Below are positions 25,236-34,192 of a stretch of DNA of 64,000 bases, in pieces. The translations under genes and the position numbers were made by a program. The DNA comes from Thiotrichales bacterium (GTDB lineage Bacteria > Pseudomonadota > Gammaproteobacteria > Beggiatoales > Beggiatoaceae), in contig JADGDE010000009.1 of the NCBI GenBank assembly GCA_016745035.1, positions 1 to 64,000 of the forward strand, given 5' to 3'. The notes below the pieces were generated by a model. The model worked only from the letters and a program-made list of their open reading frames with translations, ran no database searches and was not told the DNA's origin. Each line of letters starts with the position of its first letter. Positions within the stretch are counted from its first letter, which is position 1.

Positions 25236-25745
25236 TTACTCGACTTCACATAAGCTAAACTGCATGTCTTCCAAGTCCCCCATCAGGTAGGTTGGTTTTG
25301 CGCCCACGCCGCCGACTGTACCCGGGTTGCAAAGCAGGGTTTGCCCGCCTTTGACGTTGTCTATCCATTCATTTTGGATTTTATGTGTATGCCCACAGCA
25401 AACCAAATCATAGTCACCCGTGGTTGCCATCGCCCGGGCATAATGCGGATAGTGGACAATAAAAATACGTTTTTCAGCGAGGATAAAGCTGGCATCTTGT
25501 CCGTAATAATGCAGTTGTCCTTCGGATTTATGTGCAATACGGCTGAGCATATACATATCACCCATGTTATTGCCATGAATAGCGTGAATGGGTAAATCCG
25601 CATCCATCACAGCTTTTAGGGTGCTGGGAGCCACCACATCGCCACAATGTAAAATAATTTCTGCGCCTTGCTCTTTGGCTTGCCCAACGGCTTTGCGCAA
25701 TAAGGGGATATGATCGTGACTATCGGAGAGGATACAAACTAGCAT
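25236..25745 (-). CDS. YfcE/MJ0936-type metallophosphoesterase
   Basis: 169 residues covering one calcineurin-like phosphoesterase domain. Metal ligands are visible in order: SDSHDH, HCGDVV, HGNNMGD, VHYPH and CGHTH. Small phosphodiesterases of this family hydrolyse aryl phosphodiesters or cyclic nucleotides in vitro; the native substrate is usually unknown. The NPGTVGG element near the C-terminus is family-typical. Next minus-strand gene upstream is ppa. Confidence 0.9.
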   Translation of the reverse strand: MLVCILSDSHDHIPLLRKAVGQAKEQGAEIILHCGDVVAPSTLKAVMDADLPIHAIHGNNMGDMYMLSRIAHKSEGQLHYYGQDASFILAEKRIFIVHYPHYARAMATTGDYDLVCCGHTHKIQNEWIDNVKGGQTLLCNPGTVGGVGAKPTYLMGDLEDMQFSLCEVE

Positions 25746-25812
25746 GTTGTCTCAGGAGTAAAGCTTACAAAAATGGGCTTTTGCAAGCTTGAATGGGAAG
25801 ATATAAAGCGCT

Positions 25813-26361
25813 TTAGAAGCAAGGTTTGTCTGTGGCTTCATTATAGCGGGTCACTGAGCTGGTGATTTCCTTAAAAGCTTCAGATTTATCACCCCAGCCA
25901 TCAATGCGCACCCATTTGTTGTTTTCTAAATCTTTATAGTGTTCGAAAAAGTGGGCGATTCGATTGAGTAAAGTGATGGAAACGTCTTCTTTATCTAAGA
26001 TATTACGCGAATCAACGCAGAGTTTATCTTCAGGCATCGCAAGTACTTTGGCATCGGCTCCGGCTTCATCGGTCATTTTTAAAACCGCGACAGGACGACA
26101 ACGAATCACAGAGCCACTGATCAAGGGAACCGGGGTGATAACCAACACGTCGACAGGATCGCCATCTTCTGATAAAGTGTGGGGGACATACCCGTAGTTA
26201 CAAGGGTAGTGCATGGAGGCGCTCATAAACCGATCGACAAACATCGCGCCGGTTTCTTTGTCAACTTCATATTTCACAGGGTCACTGTGAGCAGGGATTT
26301 CAATAATCACATTAATGCTATTGGGCACATCTTTGCCGCTGTCAACTCGATCCAAATTCAT
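25813..26361 (-). CDS. ppa: Inorganic pyrophosphatase, family I
   Basis: 182 residues. Family I active-site elements: [26 protein letters not shown], the signature DGDPVDVLV with the metal-binding aspartates, and DEAGADAKV. It hydrolyses cytoplasmic PPi to two Pi. In this genome PPi is also a phosphoryl donor for the PPi-dependent phosphofructokinase at 34938, so the two enzymes compete for PPi. Divergent from the TauE/SafE-like gene. Confidence 0.95.
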   Translation of the reverse strand: MNLDRVDSGKDVPNSINVIIEIPAHSDPVKYEVDKETGAMFVDRFMSASMHYPCNYGYVPHTLSEDGDPVDVLVITPVPLISGSVIRCRPVAVLKMTDEAGADAKVLAMPEDKLCVDSRNILDKEDVSITLLNRIAHFFEHYKDLENNKWVRIDGWGDKSEAFKEITSSVTRYNEATDKPCF

Positions 26362-26431
26362 TTTTTATTTCCTTGCGCTACGGTTTCTTCAGAGTAACCG
26401 CGCATTATAACTTTTTGCTTAGGGGATTGTC

Positions 26432-27250
26432 ATGTCCATAACAACGCTAGATTTTGTGAGCATTTTCACAGCGTTTAATATGGGGTTTTTAGGCTCACTA
26501 CATTGCGTTGGCATGTGTGGTGGCATTATCAGTATGTTAAGTTTGGGACTTGCAAAGGATATTCAAACCCAACCCAAGACTCGAATGGGTTATTTGTTAG
26601 CTTACAATGGCGGGCGTATTTTAAGTTATACCATCGCTGGGGTCTTACTGGCTTTATTTGGTAAGCAATTAATGTCGGTGTTTCCCAATCCGCAAGAGAC
26701 CGGACGTTATTTTGCGATTGTTTTTATGATGTTATTGGGTATGTATATCGCTAACTGGTGGAGCGGCTTGGTCTATCTTGAAAAAGCCGGTAGCCATTTA
26801 TGGAAACATATTGAGCCACTGGGGCGACGCTTTTTGCCGGTTAAAAGTTATCCTCATGCTTTTTTAGTGGGTGGTATTTGGGGTTGGTTGCCTTGTGGTA
26901 TGGTCTATGCTGCATTGGCTTTAACCATTGCTGTCGCAGATCCTGTGCAAGGGGCGGCGGTCATGGTTGCTTTTGGTTTAGGCACATTGCCGATGTTATT
27001 ACTGATGGGAACCTTAGCTGAAAAAGTGAATCATTGGCGACAAAAAGCTTGGTTGCGCCAAGCCGCCGGTCTTAGTATTATCGCGATGGCATTATGGTTG
27101 CTTGTTATGCCACCAATGCATCACGGACACGGGCACGGACAGCATGGTGAGCATAGTGGGCATACTGAAATGATGGACGAAAAAACCTCGGATATGCAAC
27201 CAAAGACAATGGATCCCGAACATGCAGAACACCAACATCATCAGCACTAG
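26432..27250 (+). CDS. TauE/SafE-like membrane protein with His-rich tail
   Basis: 272 residues with about six membrane helices. The pattern GSLHCVGMCGG in the first helix and GWLPCGMVYAAL in the fourth is that of the DsbD-like/UreH-like branch often found near cytochrome oxidase and copper genes rather than true sulfite exporters. After the last helix (LLVMPP) there is an extramembrane tail of about 45 residues rich in His and Met (HGHGHGQHGEHSGH, HAEHQHHQH), a probable metal-binding segment. A role in copper or heavy-metal handling is more likely than sulfite export (inference). Confidence 0.8.
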   Translation: MSITTLDFVSIFTAFNMGFLGSLHCVGMCGGIISMLSLGLAKDIQTQPKTRMGYLLAYNGGRILSYTIAGVLLALFGKQLMSVFPNPQETGRYFAIVFMMLLGMYIANWWSGLVYLEKAGSHLWKHIEPLGRRFLPVKSYPHAFLVGGIWGWLPCGMVYAALALTIAVADPVQGAAVMVAFGLGTLPMLLLMGTLAEKVNHWRQKAWLRQAAGLSIIAMALWLLVMPPMHHGHGHGQHGEHSGHTEMMDEKTSDMQPKTMDPEHAEHQHHQH

Positions 27251-27302
27251 CTGGATCAAAATATTGATGTCAGCGGTGATTTAAAGGAGCTTCTTACCCC
27301 TT

Positions 27303-29648
27303 ATGTTAGCGAAGTTTCTGCCGTTAATGTCTCAACTTAAAACGCAGTTGCAAACTTTGAGCGTCAATGCTTGGCAAGGTTTGCAACAGCGTTGGCAAGC
27401 TTTTTCCTTTCCTCGCGGTGTTTGGCGAGCTAAGTCTTGGCTATATGGGCTATTATTGGGCAGTTCAGTATTATTTTTTATAACTATTATTGCACTGCAA
27501 CAGCGCAACGTTTGGCAAGACGACGCTGCACGGGCAAATTTTGAGCAACAAGCAACGCATTGGCAAGATTATTTATCCCAAGAATTTACCACCGCAGAGC
27601 ACAGTCTTAAACGCCTAGCCAATTATATTGATATTTTTCGTTTGAGACCTTTAGACAAAAATCTGAAAAAATCACGGAAAAAAAGACAAATCCCCGCTTC
27701 TCAACAAGCCAGTCTAGCATTTTTACAAAAAATGCTGAGTGAAAATCTGCAATTACATCCACACCAGTTTAATCATTTTTTTGCCCTAGAACCCACGCTT
27801 GCCACACAATATTTTCAACATAAAACCTTCATGCTAATGGTGAGTAAGAATATAAAAAACCTCAACAGCAAAACCTTCAATGATCCCGAATCCATGCAGT
27901 TGCAAATCTGGCGCGACAAAAATTATTTATATAATCAGCGTGAAACCTGGTATCACCAAAATAAACAAAATGAACACATTCATATTACGCCAATTTATGA
28001 TGATAAAAACTACACCCGCACCAAAATGCTGAGTATGACCCAAGGTATTTATGAAAACCATGATTTTAAAGGCATGATAGGCATTGGTATTTCGATTGAA
28101 AGCTTATTTTCAACCTTAGAGAAAGTCCGTATTGCGGATTTAGGTGGCTTGGTATTGGTCAACCATGAAACAGGTGAAGTACTGACACATACCGGGCGTT
28201 ATGCCAATGCCAGCCAAGCGGAAAAAAGCTTATTAGGTAATCATCAACGCAGTGAATATAATTTGTATCGCAGTGAGAAGCGGCGTTCGTGGGAAAATTT
28301 ACTCAAGCACAATGCCCGCAATACCTTGGTAAAAGGTGAGGGGAAAAAGCCCTTATTGTATCGTATTACTAGCCGTCGCCTACAGGTACTGCCTTGGACT
28401 TTGCTTGCTTATCAGCCAGCACAATCCAGTTTAGAAACCAGTGATCCATTTCTATTGTTATTTTTCAGCCTATTTATTTGGCTGGGTTTAATGCTTATTC
28501 TTCTTTTACTTTATCGCTATTATCACGCGCCGATTTTAAAACTACGCGAATATGTCGAAAGACTCAAAAGCCGTACGGAATTATTGGTGTTACCCGCTTT
28601 AGATAAACAATCCATGACCGAGGTCGAACAACTCAAGCGTAGCTTTGATGATGTTTTAATGAATTTGGAACAACACTTGGAAAAAAGTCATGAAATCCAA
28701 GCCTCAGCATCGGCACAAGTAGGCGATTACCGTTTGCAATTAGAGCAACAAGCGACCTTGCTAACCCAGCGTACACAAATGTTGAGCCAATTACAACAAA
28801 CCCTAAAACAGCATAAAAATGCCTTAGAACAAGCAAAAACTCAAATTCAACATGGGCGTGCTGAAGCGCACAGTGTCCGCAGTTATGCACAAAAACTTAA
28901 AATTCACGCTCAGCGTAGCAAAGTCCAAGAAAAACAAGCCAGGCAAGCGAAAACTCAGTTTTTAGCCAATATGAATCTGGAATTGCGCACGCCGATGAAT
29001 GCCATTATTGGCTATACCGAAATTGTCCAAGAAGATGCTGATGATTTGGGCTACGATAATCTTGTGCCAGATTTACAAAAAATTCATGGGGCGAGTTATC
29101 ATTTGCTGGAATTAATCAATAACCTATTTGATCTCTCGCGGCTGGAAAATAACCGCATTACCCTGTATTTGGAAACCTTTGATATAACCCCGATGTTGCA
29201 AGATGTGATGCAATCGGTACAACCCCTATTAGTGCAATACAACAACCAATTAAAATTAGAAGTGGATGATGCGCTAGGAACCATGAATGCAGATCAAACC
29301 AAATTGCGCCAAAATCTACTCAATTTACTCAATAATGCCTGTAAATATGCCAAAGACAGTCAAATTGTCTTGATCGCTGAGCGTAAACAGGATCAGGGCA
29401 TTGATTGGATTTATTTTCAAGTCAGAGATAAAGGCATTGGCATGACCCATCAACAATTATTGCGTTTATCAAAACTTTTTGAAAACCAACAAAATAATAG
29501 CTATGAACATTACAATGTTGCTGGGACAGGATTGACCTTAACGCGACAGTTTTGTCAGCTGATGGGGGGAGAAATACATGTTGAAAGTCAACGCGGGGAA
29601 GGCAGTAACTTTATTATGAAAATTCCTGCTAATGTATCGGCAAGTTAA
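27303..29648 (+). CDS. Sensor histidine kinase homologue lacking the phospho-acceptor His
   Basis: 781 residues: TM about 45-65, a long extracytoplasmic sensor of double-Cache type (about 70-370), TM about 382-405, a HAMP-like region, a coiled coil (about 450-545), then a HisKA domain whose H-box reads NLELRTPMNAI: Leu559 (codon CTG at 28977) stands where SHELRTP has His. The HATPase domain looks intact (NLLNNACKY, DKGIGM, GTGLTL). Such a protein cannot autophosphorylate in the standard way and may act as a sensor partner, a phosphatase or an ATP-binding switch. No response regulator is adjacent. Confidence 0.85.
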   Translation: MLAKFLPLMSQLKTQLQTLSVNAWQGLQQRWQAFSFPRGVWRAKSWLYGLLLGSSVLFFITIIALQQRNVWQDDAARANFEQQATHWQDYLSQEFTTAEHSLKRLANYIDIFRLRPLDKNLKKSRKKRQIPASQQASLAFLQKMLSENLQLHPHQFNHFFALEPTLATQYFQHKTFMLMVSKNIKNLNSKTFNDPESMQLQIWRDKNYLYNQRETWYHQNKQNEHIHITPIYDDKNYTRTKMLSMTQGIYENHDFKGMIGIGISIESLFSTLEKVRIADLGGLVLVNHETGEVLTHTGRYANASQAEKSLLGNHQRSEYNLYRSEKRRSWENLLKHNARNTLVKGEGKKPLLYRITSRRLQVLPWTLLAYQPAQSSLETSDPFLLLFFSLFIWLGLMLILLLLYRYYHAPILKLREYVERLKSRTELLVLPALDKQSMTEVEQLKRSFDDVLMNLEQHLEKSHEIQASASAQVGDYRLQLEQQATLLTQRTQMLSQLQQTLKQHKNALEQAKTQIQHGRAEAHSVRSYAQKLKIHAQRSKVQEKQARQAKTQFLANMNLELRTPMNAIIGYTEIVQEDADDLGYDNLVPDLQKIHGASYHLLELINNLFDLSRLENNRITLYLETFDITPMLQDVMQSVQPLLVQYNNQLKLEVDDALGTMNADQTKLRQNLLNLLNNACKYAKDSQIVLIAERKQDQGIDWIYFQVRDKGIGMTHQQLLRLSKLFENQQNNSYEHYNVAGTGLTLTRQFCQLMGGEIHVESQRGEGSNFIMKIPANVSAS

Positions 29649-29726
29649 GCTTTATTACAGCAGCTTGTGGCTGTGCTACAATTTCCCTTGTGTTCACATA
29701 AAAATCTAAATCTATCGGATACCATC

Positions 29727-29915
29727 ATGCTTGCCATTGTGCTCAGTCATATTTATGTGCTACTCGCCATTTTAATCGCTATTTTGGGGCGCAATAAAAC
29801 CATGGGGTTTTGGGGTTACTTATTTGGCTCCTTGGTACTCACCCCTGTTGTTGGCTTTATTTTAGTCATGGTCTCCGCCGAACGTCGTTGTCTTGATGAC
29901 GAAGAAGAAGCATAA
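29727..29915 (+). CDS. Small two-helix membrane protein
   Basis: 62 residues starting MLAIVLSHIYVLLAILIAILG, a first helix, then a polar NKTMG turn, a second helix (YLFGSLVLTPVVGFILVMV) and a charged tail ending in DDEEEA. A longer form from a GTG at 29667 is possible but adds a non-hydrophobic extension. This resembles short conserved inner-membrane proteins of proteobacteria; function unknown. Confidence 0.6.
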   Translation: MLAIVLSHIYVLLAILIAILGRNKTMGFWGYLFGSLVLTPVVGFILVMVSAERRCLDDEEEA

Positions 29916-29951
29916 CTTATGAAACCGATGTCGTCTCCATAGGCTCCACAC

Positions 29952-32372
29952 ATGTCAGATTCGTCCGTGATTCAACTTGCCATTATCGGTGCGGGCCCTG
30001 CGGGCTTAAGTGCTGCTTTGCGGGCGCAACAGCATAAACTTCCTTATATTGTTTTAGAAGCAGCACCACACCTTGCCAATACCGTTTATCAATACCAAAA
30101 AAACAAATGGGTGATGGCAGAACCGCAAGCTTTACCTTTGCGCGGAGATCTGCCCTTTAGCGCTAAAGCGCGCGAGGATTTGCTGCTAGCATGGCAAAAC
30201 TGTGTCGAGAAGCAACAACTGAATATCCAGTTTAATAGCCGTGTGCAACATATTGAACATGATACAGAAGGGTTTAATTTACAATTAGATAATGGCAAGC
30301 AATGGCAGGCACAGAAAATTATCATTGCCACCGGGATACAAGGCAACCCGCGCCATTTTAGCTCTCATATTCTCACCAAAGCTTATCCTTTTGTCCAATA
30401 CCAACTACCTGATGCCGATCTTTACCGAGATAAAACTTTGGTCATTATCGGTGCCGGTGATGCTGCGATTGAAAATGCTTTAGCTCTGATGGCGCACAAT
30501 CAAGTGATTCTGATTAACCGTCGCGCTGAATTTATCCGTGCTCGAACCAGCAACCAAAAAGCCATCTTGAAGGCTATCCAAACTCAGCAAATTGAATGTT
30601 ATTATGACACGCAAATTGCAGCAATTTTCCCCGCCCGCAGTGAATTAAATAAAAATGCAGTGGTTGCGGTTAAAACCCCACAAGGGCCAACCGAAATTAT
30701 TTGTGATCAAATTATTGCCCGCTTGGGTGCAGAACCACCACGGACATTTTTAGAAAGTATCGGTGTCGGCTTTAATAGCCAAGACCCCAGCGCCTTACCA
30801 ATGATTAACAATCGATATGAAAGCACTGTTAATCAATTGTATATTATCGGCAATCTTGCAGCAGCTCCCTTAATCAAACCCGCTATCAATCAAGGGTTTG
30901 AAGTTATAGAACACTTATTAGGACGATCTGTGCGTCCTGCTGATGAGGGATTGTTACAGAATAAATTTAAAGCTTTGCCGATATTTCAATCAGTAGAACA
31001 AAGCCTTGAATTAATGCGTTTGCATTTGCCTTTGCTCTCAGGTTTAAGCCGCCTGCAACTGCGTGAATTTATGCTCGATAGCCAAATTCACACCCCAGAA
31101 CCTCAAGCGATAATTTTCAACTATAACGATTACAGCAGTAGTTTTTACAGCATCATTAGCGGTGAAGTTCAAATCCCGATTGACCGTAACGACCCAACGA
31201 AAATTATTACCCTACGCCAAGGACAATTTTTTGGTGAAATGGGACTGATTTCCGGTCGCCGCCGTACCGCAACCGTGTACGCTGGCAGTGGACAACAATG
31301 TATTTTGCTAGAAACTCCGCGCAATAGTATGAATAAGCTGATTCAAAGCATCCCCTCGGTCAAACGCCAAATTGACCAAGTGTTCATGCTCCGCGCGATT
31401 CAATCCAGCATTGCCCCTGAAGTCCCGGCTTCTGATTTAGCTGCGGTAGTACATTCGGCGAAAATTGAGCATTTTGCTGCCAATGAAGCGTTATTTCGCG
31501 AAGGTGATGAAGCCGATTGTTTACATCTGATTCGTAGCGGTTCCGTGACCATTTCCCGCACCATTGGCGGTAATGAAGTGATTTTGGCTTATGTTGCTGC
31601 GGGTAATTATGTTGGCGAGATGGCACTACTGAGCGGAACACAACGCGATAGTAGCGTTTATGCCACCATTGCTACCGAAACCATCCGCCTCGATGGGCGT
31701 GATTTTATGGGCTTATTGCAACGCTCGCCTGCGCTACAACACCGGGTTGAGGCAAAATTCCAGCATAATATGGCAGAAAATCACCGCATGGAAGGACAAC
31801 CCAATGCAGGTAACTTAATTGGTTTTTTGGTTGCCCAAGGCTTAGGCGAGGCGACCGATGTCTTATTAATTGATGAGGCATTGTGCGTTGGCTGTGACCA
31901 ATGTGAAAAAGCCTGCGCTGAAACCCATTCGGGCACATCAAGACTAAACCGTCACGCAGGTACGCATTTTGATGCCACCCATGTACCAACCTCTTGCCGT
32001 CATTGTGAAAACCCGCGCTGTATGCGTGAATGTCCACCTGATGCGATTCACAGGGCTGCCAATGGCGAAGTTTATATCGCTGATAACTGCATTGGCTGTG
32101 GTGCTTGCCAGCATAATTGCCCTTATGGCGTGATTCAAATGAGCGCCGACAAACAGAAAAAACCCAGCCTTTGGTCATGGTTGTTATTTGGTATTGGCCC
32201 CGAACCTGGGCAAGCTTTAGAACAGCCGGATAATCCACACAAAAAGGCGGTTAAATGCGATATGTGCAAAGACCTAGGTGGTGGTCCTGCTTGTGTGCGT
32301 TCTTGTCCCACGGGAGCAGCTGTTCGGGTTAGCCCTGAGGATTTCATGAGTTTGGTCAATCGCCATACTTAA
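29952..32372 (+). CDS. FAD oxidoreductase-double cNMP-binding-4Fe-4S ferredoxin fusion
   Basis: 806 residues. Domains: pyridine-nucleotide disulfide-oxidoreductase-like FAD/NAD(P) domain (1-325) with IGAGPAGLSAAL at 11-22 and a second Rossmann motif IIGAGDAAIENAL near 165; two cyclic-nucleotide-binding domains, with phosphate-cassette-like GEMGLISGRRRTAT near 427 and GEMALLSGTQRDSS near 554; then a ferredoxin region (640-800) with four Cys clusters (CVGCDQC, CRHCENPRC, CIGCGACQHNC, CDMCKDLGGGPAC). The CxxC redox pair of thioredoxin reductase is absent from the FAD part. It suggests an NAD(P)H-to-ferredoxin electron path gated by cNMP. Cytoplasmic. Confidence 0.85.
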   Translation: MSDSSVIQLAIIGAGPAGLSAALRAQQHKLPYIVLEAAPHLANTVYQYQKNKWVMAEPQALPLRGDLPFSAKAREDLLLAWQNCVEKQQLNIQFNSRVQHIEHDTEGFNLQLDNGKQWQAQKIIIATGIQGNPRHFSSHILTKAYPFVQYQLPDADLYRDKTLVIIGAGDAAIENALALMAHNQVILINRRAEFIRARTSNQKAILKAIQTQQIECYYDTQIAAIFPARSELNKNAVVAVKTPQGPTEIICDQIIARLGAEPPRTFLESIGVGFNSQDPSALPMINNRYESTVNQLYIIGNLAAAPLIKPAINQGFEVIEHLLGRSVRPADEGLLQNKFKALPIFQSVEQSLELMRLHLPLLSGLSRLQLREFMLDSQIHTPEPQAIIFNYNDYSSSFYSIISGEVQIPIDRNDPTKIITLRQGQFFGEMGLISGRRRTATVYAGSGQQCILLETPRNSMNKLIQSIPSVKRQIDQVFMLRAIQSSIAPEVPASDLAAVVHSAKIEHFAANEALFREGDEADCLHLIRSGSVTISRTIGGNEVILAYVAAGNYVGEMALLSGTQRDSSVYATIATETIRLDGRDFMGLLQRSPALQHRVEAKFQHNMAENHRMEGQPNAGNLIGFLVAQGLGEATDVLLIDEALCVGCDQCEKACAETHSGTSRLNRHAGTHFDATHVPTSCRHCENPRCMRECPPDAIHRAANGEVYIADNCIGCGACQHNCPYGVIQMSADKQKKPSLWSWLLFGIGPEPGQALEQPDNPHKKAVKCDMCKDLGGGPACVRSCPTGAAVRVSPEDFMSLVNRHT

Positions 32373-32374
32373 CG

Positions 32375-32432
32375 GATGTTGCGCAAATACCACTGGGCAA
32401 GCAAAAAAGCGTAATGAGGGTGATAAAAACCG
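32375..32432. repeat. Interspersed palindromic element, remnant
   Basis: Only the left end (GATGTTGCGCAAA) and a weak match to the internal GGGTGATAAAAACC segment remain, immediately after the fusion gene's stop codon. Confidence 0.4.
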
Positions 32433-32627
32433 AAAAATTCTGCGTTTTCCCCTTTGACTTTCTTTCCTTAAATTAATCTTCATTAATTTTCCTTGATTAA
32501 ATACGGTATTTTTAATTAAATGCTATATTTTTTATTTATTCTATTTTAAATTAAAAATAGCCTAACTTAAACGTGTAATTATTTGAAATAAAAGTAATAT
32601 TTTACTTTTACCCCCAAAAAAACACCA

Positions 32628-32796
32628 GGCATTCGTATCGTAGCATTAATTAATAGCTGTTATCTGCGAGGAATATTGCTAGAATGCCATTAACAAAGTC
32701 TATTGTCGATTTTGCTTCGGTTCTAAAACAAACAATCCAAGTGCTGATGCTATGGCGCTATGGGTTATTTCAATAACAATCATGGATTTTAGAACC
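32628..32796 (+). promoter_or_regulatory. Structured AT-rich leader before the SARP-type regulator
   Basis: The 444-bp stretch 32373-32816 has no gene. In its second half are two nested inverted repeats: GGCATTC (32628-32634) with GAATGCC (32682-32688), and a perfect 10-bp pair GGTTCTAAAA (32719-32728) with TTTTAGAACC (32787-32796) enclosing GTTATT/AATAAC. The latter ends 20 bp before the regulator start codon, so it would fold in its mRNA leader or serve as an operator. The first half is nearly pure A+T and is probably promoter DNA. Confidence 0.5.
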
Positions 32797-32816
32797 CCAT
32801 ACTTTTAGGTCATCAT

Positions 32817-34022
32817 ATGAAAAAACTATTATCAATTCAGTTGTTTAATCACCCAAACATTTATCTTAACGACACGGTGATAAAACTCACTGGCAAAAAT
32901 CGTCTGCTTTTATTTTATTTACTCAATGACACAGCGAGTCATTCTCGCAATAAATTGGCGGATTTACTCTGGGCAGATGTCAGTCCTGATAAGAAAAAAA
33001 ATAGCTTGCGGGTGGCATTGCACCACCTCAATAAATATTTTCCCTATGAAATTAGCAGTTGTCATGAATGGGTGCAATGGCGTTTTGATCCCAGTTCCAA
33101 AGTGTCTATGGACACCACTAATTTTAAAAAACGCTTGAAAAAAATTCGTAATATTGCCGATGTGCAAAAACTCCAACGTCTTTATGGTCAAGGTTTTTTG
33201 GCTGATATTTCTTTTAGCAAGGGCACGGAAAAATACCAAGCATGGGTGCAACAGCAACAACAAATGTGGCAACAAACGGTGGTTTTAGGCGTTTTTAATC
33301 GTCTCCAACGTTTGTTTGAAGAAAAAAACTTTGAAGTGGTGGTCGCAGGCAGTGATTTTATTTTTACCCTTGATCCCGCTTATGAACCTTGTCACGTCTT
33401 ATTGATGCAAATGTATGCAGAACAAGGTTTGAGCGATAGCCTCAACGCCCAATATCAACTCTGTGCCGAAATGCTTAGACGCTCAGGGCGTAGTCCACAA
33501 CAGCAAACTATCAATACCTATGAACAACTCACCGAAGATTCGCAATTTTCGGTGCGCTTACCGTTTACCGAACAAAGCCAAACCTGGACTTATAAACACC
33601 TATCTTTGCTTTATTGTCACTGGCGGGTTATCGAACCCAGTGCCCTTGATGCTGATGAACAAATTTTACGTGACTGGGCACAACAACAATTAGAGTTGTA
33701 TCGACTTTGTATTCAGCTCGTGCGGCGCTTTCAAGGGCATGTGGTCGAAGAAAGCAGTCGGGGGATGTTACTTGCTTTTGGCTGTACTGATAATCAAGGC
33801 GGGCAACTACAACAAGCGGTGAATGCAGGCGAATTTTTATTATCACAATTACGGCTACAAAAACGCCAAGAGCAATTGGTATTAGCCGCTGCCGAGGGCA
33901 ATGTACTATTAACCTCCAAACCTGAAGGTAAACGCCAACACTTTACTTTAAGTGGGGCACTGCCTGTATGGACGATGCAGATCGCTCAGCAAGCCTCTGC
34001 TGGGCAATTATTAGTTTGTTAA
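32817..34022 (+). CDS. SARP/BTAD-type regulator with degenerate cyclase-like C-terminus
   Basis: 401 residues. An OmpR-like winged helix (about 1-95, with GKNRLLLFYLL and RNKLADLLWADVSPDKKKNSLRVALHHL-type SARP pattern) is followed by a bacterial transcriptional activation domain (about 100-245, TPR-like, ending LMQMYAEQGLSDSLNAQYQLC). Residues about 262-401 resemble a class III nucleotide cyclase core: HLSLLYCHWR, then RRFQGHVVEESSRGMLLAFG and VLAAAEGNVLL. The metal-binding Asp of the first strand and the GDG hairpin are replaced, so catalysis is unlikely. There is no AAA/NB-ARC ATPase as in AfsR-type regulators. Confidence 0.7.
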   Translation: MKKLLSIQLFNHPNIYLNDTVIKLTGKNRLLLFYLLNDTASHSRNKLADLLWADVSPDKKKNSLRVALHHLNKYFPYEISSCHEWVQWRFDPSSKVSMDTTNFKKRLKKIRNIADVQKLQRLYGQGFLADISFSKGTEKYQAWVQQQQQMWQQTVVLGVFNRLQRLFEEKNFEVVVAGSDFIFTLDPAYEPCHVLLMQMYAEQGLSDSLNAQYQLCAEMLRRSGRSPQQQTINTYEQLTEDSQFSVRLPFTEQSQTWTYKHLSLLYCHWRVIEPSALDADEQILRDWAQQQLELYRLCIQLVRRFQGHVVEESSRGMLLAFGCTDNQGGQLQQAVNAGEFLLSQLRLQKRQEQLVLAAAEGNVLLTSKPEGKRQHFTLSGALPVWTMQIAQQASAGQLLVC

Positions 34023-34043
34023 AGAAAGGTGTTAAAGAGTGCA

Positions 34044-34175
34044 TCTCTGATGGGGCTGTAGTCACCATCAGAGACGCAGGTTCCAAGTATTAATACATGA
34101 GCTGTAGACATCAACCTGCTGTAGTTCAGGTATCGCATTAATACTCAGGGACACAGTATAGTGCTGTAGGTCACC
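34044..34175 (+). ncRNA. Candidate structured RNA: four hairpins each exposing CTGTAG
   Basis: GCTGTAG occurs four times in 115 bp (34055, 34101, 34118, 34163). Each copy can lie in the loop of its own short stem: TCTCTGATGG/CCATCAGAGA (34044-34053/34065-34074), ATG/CAT around 34097-34111, CCTG/CAGG around 34115-34130, GTG/CAC around 34161-34174. The first is strong, the others weak. Repeated presentation of one loop motif recalls protein-titrating RNAs such as CsrB, though the motif is not the CsrA GGA site. It follows the SARP-type gene by 20 bp, so it could also be a 3' UTR. Orientation is not certain. Confidence 0.4.
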
Positions 34176-34192
34176 ACACCATGAAAAAAACA

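Noticed and set aside
26432..27250. True sulfite exporter
   Set aside because: The CxMCGG and LPCGMVY motifs place it with the DsbD/UreH-like metal-linked branch, not with sulfite exporters.
31705..32238. 177-codon frame antisense to the ferredoxin region
   Set aside because: Contained in the fusion gene, with His/Gln/Arg-rich composition typical of complementary-strand reading.
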